From Sipunculus nudus (taxonomy: Eukaryota; Annelida; Sipuncula; Golfingiida; Sipunculidae), in assembly GCA_026874595.1 (NCBI GenBank), contig CM049309.1, positions 48,964,079 through 49,028,078 on the forward strand: 64,000 bases of DNA, in the 5' to 3' direction. The notes beneath the pieces were generated by a model that was not told where the DNA came from, ran no database searches, and worked only from the letters and a program-made list of their open reading frames with translations. A program made the translations under genes and the position numbers. Below are positions 58,668-64,000 of the stretch, piece by piece; the first letter of the stretch is position 1; every line of letters starts with the position of its first letter.

Positions 58668-61253
58668 TGAGGGGGTGGCGGGGAGGATTCAAGTGATCGC
58701 TTGGCGATTGCATATATATCTAGCTTACAGTTGCAACTTATAAGACAGCATATAGATCTACAGAGACGTTGCAAGACATTAGGTTGACATTTGCTCAAAG
58801 TACTGGATTTTTAGAGGTGTTTATTATGAGTAGTTAACCTTTTTAAAATAAAATTCTTAACAGTCTTGATACTGAAAGAAAACGCACCACTATTTTGGAA
58901 CCAAATTTTTTTTAATATATTGATCGACCAGAGGAAAATATGTCCGAAAAATACAAAATGGGTGATTTTAAATTCATGAGATATCCGAGGCGGCCTATCA
59001 ATCAGAAGCTATAATTTACACCATTTCAAATAATTAATCTGTATATTAGTTGTTGTGTGCAGCACAATATTCCATTTTTCAGTTTAGATCATTTGTACCA
59101 CGCAAGGCTTACCTCAGAAGGCTCAGAAACTAAAAACTCGTATGAATACCGCATCAAGGTGCAAGATTAGTTTTAATAAACCGGAACATTTTCTTCCGTA
59201 ACGCTTTAAAAACCTTAACCTTACGGTAAATAGACGAAGTTTTTACTTTAGTCTAATATCTTTTTAAAACAAATTAATTGGTCGGTAGAAATACATGAAA
59301 AAGAAAGAACAAATTGAAAGACTGTTTCAGCCAATTACTGAATAGAGGTTATATAAAAAAACACGTTTCTGGTAAGAAACAAAAAAGTTAATTCACTTTT
59401 CAACATTACTTTCGGAAGTAAGCATAATGGAAATATTAGAAAATTGCCATAAATGTTGGTAATATGATGATTGCAAATCATATATATAGACTCTTTATTT
59501 TCCTGTACATCGCGTGCTTCTTGGCAACCGTTCAAGTGAAAACAGGTCATGTGCTTGTTAGTTTCAAGTTCCGACAAGGTGGCATCTGGCACTTTATAGA
59601 CAGTGTGCCTTGAATGTGGTTTTTAACCGTTTAAACAAATGGCGTCTCCTTTTCGGCGCCGTCCCAATCGTTTTGTCTCCCTTAACATAGTTATAGACCA
59701 TCTTGGGCACATGTGGCGTTATTTTTGTATACTGGGGTTAATCTCATATAAATATAATACAAGTCGGGACTAATAAAATCTGATTTAAAGGGGAAGTTTA
59801 AACTCTCAGAGAGTTTTTATTTGACCATATTGGTTTATTCGACACAATAACGTTTCTCCTTGTATGAAAAAGGAATCTGAAATCTGATAACATTTAATAT
59901 ACATAAAAAATATATCTTTGAAAAAAACGAATGAAACGTCTTGGTGTAGCCATTAAGATTGTATTTGTTACATTTTACCATTTAAATAATTTTTGACTGG
60001 ATCGGTTCATTAGGAATTTCGTATGGCACGAATAATCTTGCATGTATAGTTATATCAAATTTTCCACTCTAAAGTAGGTCCGTCCCACTAAAGGACGTTC
60101 ATCCAAATTTTGGAGATATTTATTTACAAAGTTTATTTCTTTTAAATATTACTCATCCGTCAATCAACCAAGCATTCCGCGAGTTTTATTATAATAAAAC
60201 CACCACCATATATTTCATGGAATTTGGGTAAAACAACTAATTTCATATCTTGGAAAACAGTCACCTTGACAGGGTCAAGGTCACTTTTTCGCAAACGTTA
60301 ATTGGTTCTTGATACCATATTAAATGATCAAATATAATTTCACAAGCAAAGTTATAGAAAGTTCCAAAGTGTACATTTCATATGTTAGGCTAAAATGCTT
60401 CATTTTCTATTGCCAGAGTTCTGATAACTTGCTGCCATTTTAACAACCTGGACAGAAATATCAAAGTTCCATATTGTCCAAAAACCTATAGGTGTCCCTG
60501 AGTGGCAAGTTTGAGATGATTTCATACAATAAATTGATTTATGAGTTCGCACGCAGTAAACACAAATGTTTTGAAAAACTATGGGGACCTGAGCTTTTAT
60601 TCTATTTCTTAGCCCTGTTTCCCCAGCTGAAGGCAAATGAGGCATTTGAGAGCAACGTGTCCACAGCACTGGGTCACCAAGGAAAATTGTGACGTCAACA
60701 GCTTAAACAATGAAATTGACATGAAACTGACATTTTCTATCCACACGTGTATAGGCTTACACTGGTCATATAAAATGACGGAATATGTCTTGAAAAAAGA
60801 CCAATGAACAGAGTGCATGGGCAAGAGTCGAAACTGTTCAAGAAGTGACAGCCCAGAAGAACAGAACTGACAGTACAAACCAGAAGCGGAGATTAAAAAA
60901 AGTATTCTGTTGGTAAATTTGCATCTAACACGTGGTTTTATAATTTTAGTCAAAATGACCTGCATCAAGTTATAAGACAATGTACACTTTTTCTCTTATA
61001 CTTATTGTGAGCATTATATGATCAACACCAAAATTATGTACAGCTACAAAACTCGAGTATCAATTTTAAGATGCACATTTTCAGTTACAACAGAGATATA
61101 TGAAACCTGGATACTTCAGAATATTTTATTATTAGATGTAAACTTTGTATTCTTGTGATTTAGTTATGTGCTGTATTATTTTGTCTTTAATTCATACATT
61201 CTCATCATTTATGTCATTGGAGTATGTATTAAACATAATCATATATCTGCAAG
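58668..61253. other. AT-rich stretch, nothing firm
   Basis: Frames of up to 123 codons on the minus strand (60400-60980) cover a mildly GC-richer patch but show no known domain. Confidence 0.4.
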
Positions 61254-61259
61254 AACCTA

Positions 61260-61652
61260 ACGGTTAGCTGACAGCCACATGTACGGCCAAGGACCTGCAG
61301 GACCTTGTGTGGTGACAGAGCATTTTGTGCAGCTGGACATTAATTATAGAATGCTATTCCTCTGGACATCAGATCTAGTCAAACTATGCCAATATTCAAA
61401 TAAAAACCAAAGACTTATCTATTCAGAGAAGCTTTCAGAGGGACTGAGTGCTAATTGACTGATAATTTTTTATCTTGTGTTCTCTCGTGTTGTAGTATTT
61501 TCAATATTTATCGTTTATTTGAAAGGTTTTAATGCATCCTTTTTTAGTTTATTGGTATTTTATTCTTTTGTAGTACAATGTAAAGCGACTCAGAGCATTT
61601 TATAATGAATTTGGTGCTCTATAAATTTTAAATAATAATAATAATAATAATT
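61260..61652 (+). mobile_element. 5'-truncated LINE 3' end (CR1/L2-like)
   Basis: With one stop and likely shifts, 61350-61437 reads IPLDIRSSQTMPIFK, then KTYLFREAF. This matches the typical end of CR1/L2-group ORF2 proteins, where a W-LP-IR-FK block is followed by LKTYLF. The 3' part has GTAAAGCGACTCAGAGCATT and TTGGTGCTCTATAAA. It ends in an (ATA)n tail (61630-61651), as in LINEs and SINEs that share this 3' end. The 5' end is approximate. Dead copy. Confidence 0.65.
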
Positions 61653-61679
61653 ATATCGTTAATATCAAGTTTCTAAATT

Positions 61680-62110
61680 TTAGGCAGACAAGTCAAACCA
61701 CTACTTGTATATGAGTGATTTAATCGCACAGCAAACAGAAGGCCCAATCGGTTGAACGGTTCCCGAGATATGAGCTTGGATGTCTTCAGCGTAAACGTGA
61801 ACGAAGGTGGCGCCACCGGTCATAAAAATCAAGAAAGCTGTCAAGGATGTATACACATGCCAAATTTCGGGTCGATAAGTCAAACCACTGCCGAGATATG
61901 AGTGATTTTATCCCAAGACGGATGAACAGATGGACGCTGTGCAAAAATGGTTGCAGGTGGCGCATCCATTTTTAGTGTATGTTAATAAAGCTTTCCAAGG
62001 GCTAAATTTGTGCAAAATTTTTAGCCTGATCAGTCGAACGGTTCCCGCGATATATGTGGGTTACTGATTGGGAACAGACGCACAAATTGACGCTAGGCAG
62101 AGAGGAAAGG
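61680..62110 (+). repeat. Degenerate tandem array F, second locus
   Basis: At least three diverged units with AAGTCAAACCACT, CGAACGGTTCCCGAGATATG-type boxes, CATGCCAAATTTCGG and GGTGGCGCCACC, related to 45340-46060. It follows directly after the LINE tail. Confidence 0.68.
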
Positions 62111-64000
62111 TCAGAGGTCAACCAAAAACGAGTGCGCAGCAGTTCACATATGACCCGATCATAATTCCGAATTTCAAAATACTCCGCCCAGTGGTTACGG
62201 AAGAGTTCTCCGGAAGCCTAAGCGGCGGCGGCCGCGGCGTCTGACTAAAAGCATAGTATCCGCAGAACTGATAATAAACGGTATGTGATATTATACGCGA
62301 GTCAACATGGATGTCCTTATGGGTCACAGAAGATGCGTCATGTGTCGAATGGTATCAACTATATCGACAATACAGAGGAAGCAGAAACTGTCAATGGAGT
62401 AGCACATGATTAAAAACGGGAATATGACAATATTTGGTGGTATTAAACGGTCAGATAAACCATGTATTGTATATATAGGAAATGGTTGGGATTTCGAATT
62501 TTTTTTATAATAAACGGGATTTTCTTATAACCGATATGACACTAAACGGGCTTGACTGTATTTTCAACGGCGTGGTTTGTGTCGAGTTCTAAATGCAGTC
62601 TCTGATATAACGATTTCAGTAAGAATTAATACTAAGGCCTTTAGTTTGAATTTTTTATTTTTAAATATTGTTTGACATGGGTCCTAAAATATTTATGGTA
62701 ACTAATAAAAGACACTCTCCATGGCTCAGGCTGTGGCGTTAGGTATTTTCTAGAGATGGAGAAAGTCGAAGACCCTGAAGAAAACGACCGACGGGCCACT
62801 ACAATCAACTCTCATTGACACCCAGGTAATTGAACCCGGTTCGTCAGAGGGCACAGTGGAGCTTGTGTCACTCGACTGTTCTTGTGGCTTTCCTGTAAGT
62901 GCTATCTGTCGTCTTTACAGAAAACTCAGAGTACTCATCGGTAAAACCGACTAGAACTTTCGTAATCAACAGAAATAAACGTGTGTAATTATTCCTGAAT
63001 TAAAAACTGATTTTGTGTCGTCTTTGGAGCAGAATTGATCACCACGGGTATCAGTATTGCTGTTTTCATCAACTGCGTGCGAAACTTGGCAAGAGTCTTA
63101 ATTAAAATGGCAGTTAAACATAGGACTGGCAAGTAATCAAAGGCAACTCAACGACCATTTGATGCCGAAATCCTTTAGATTACAGTTAATCATTATGTTA
63201 AAAATAACACATGATTTTACCTCGTGTGTCTGTTCCATTGATTTTAGCATGCCGACCTATTTCACAGTTTCATCTGTGACAGTTAACATACTTTTTGCGT
63301 ACGAATTTTCAATTGAATCCAGAGATGTTTATTAAGAGATTGATTCATGTGGAAGGTTTTAGTCCTTTTCAGGGGACGAATGAAATTTAAAACTGACCCT
63401 GTAATACCCTTGAATGATCACTTCATATATACATTAAGTGAATGTTATTTGCCTTTGAGCAAGTACGTTATTTTCTTTAAAGCAAAGGGTACTCGGCATG
63501 AAATAAGGATTTGACGTTTAATCAAATTTCTTTATAAATCATCTGGTCAGTTAAATATGTCAACTGGCTATTGATACCATTTAATATGTATATAGACTTC
63601 ATCTTATTAAATATGTAATGGGTTGAGACGAATATGGGTAGAACGTTATATCCTAGAGTTTTTTTTTCATATATAAATACATTCATCTTTAAATTTGTAA
63701 AATTTGTGCGGACATATCCTCTCGATCGACGCTATATGATAACCTTATTTTTCGGCCTATGGTCAAACAGTGCCCGACTTCGTGGAAGCAGATTTTAAAT
63801 TCATAAAAATAATATATGATAATAATATACTATATGTATAATATGCATAACCAAATAGCGTATCGTGATTTGAAAGCCTCTGGGAAATGATGCTATGGAC
63901 ACAAAAAAATGCAGAAGCGGCAAAAACATCAAGGCTTAAGGAAATCGGATAAAAACAAACACAGGTTGTGTTATGGGCTATGTGATAAATTGCTGTATGA
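62111..64000. other. No firm features
   Basis: A small GC-rich spot (62221-62241, GCGGCGGCGGCCGCGGCG) and otherwise AT-rich unique-looking DNA. A T-run is near 63658-63668. Confidence 0.4.

Noticed and set aside
62718-62880. tRNA-like SINE starting TGGCTCAGGCTGTGG
   Set aside because: An A-box-like start is present, but there is no B box at a proper distance and no similarity to the SINE bodies in this window.
1-64000. CRISPR array or prokaryotic operon
   Set aside because: The tandem repeats have no unique spacers of regular length, and there are no cas genes, ribosome binding sites or dense gene packing.

Overview
The window looks like intergenic or deep-intronic DNA from a repeat-rich animal genome. 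It is AT-rich, and its microsatellites, tRNA-derived SINEs, LINEs, decayed piggyBac and hAT-like DNA transposons and miniature LTR elements are typical of a metazoan. A marine lophotrochozoan, most likely a mollusc, is my best guess. It rests on the general look of the dispersed repeats, such as the repeat at 48955-50205, and was not tested. No host gene can be called with confidence. Long open frames are few, and most come from simple repeats, GC-rich patches or transposon remnants.

Layout. 1-4.2 kb: a foldback element; a decayed piggyBac transposase (about 1390-2950) split by a 377-bp hAT-like MITE that has a perfect 8-bp target duplication; a TA/GA microsatellite; and a 461-bp miniature LTR element (3355-3815). 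4.2-7.2 kb: minisatellites and two non-autonomous DNA elements rich in AGTACTCGAGTAC and GGACTCG motifs. 7-20 kb: mostly unrecognised AT-rich DNA with one SINE. 20-25 kb: a minus-strand SINE, a second miniature LTR element, a dispersed repeat, a minus-strand L1/Tx1-like LINE and a solo copy of the miniature LTR. 25-28.3 kb: a recent 508-bp-period duplication, a degenerate tandem array and a 229-bp direct repeat. 33.2-35.3 kb: a 2-kb purine-rich VNTR. 38-51 kb: a short hAT-like MITE, a possible beta-propeller gene fragment, degenerate tandem repeats and a large dispersed repeat. 53-58 kb: microsatellites and a near-perfect 37-bp minisatellite. 61-62 kb: the 3' end of a second LINE type and another degenerate array.

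The main finding is the miniature LTR family, which appears as two LTR-internal-LTR copies and one solo LTR. Its LTR of about 155 bp starts TGTTACG and ends CGTAACA. The LTR is followed by a 13-base match to the proline-tRNA primer binding site and, after only 115-139 bp of non-coding interior, by a purine tract and a second LTR. Inside each LTR lies a tRNA-like Pol III promoter with consensus A and B boxes. It is therefore a TRIM-like retroelement with a built-in Pol III promoter, which is an unusual architecture.
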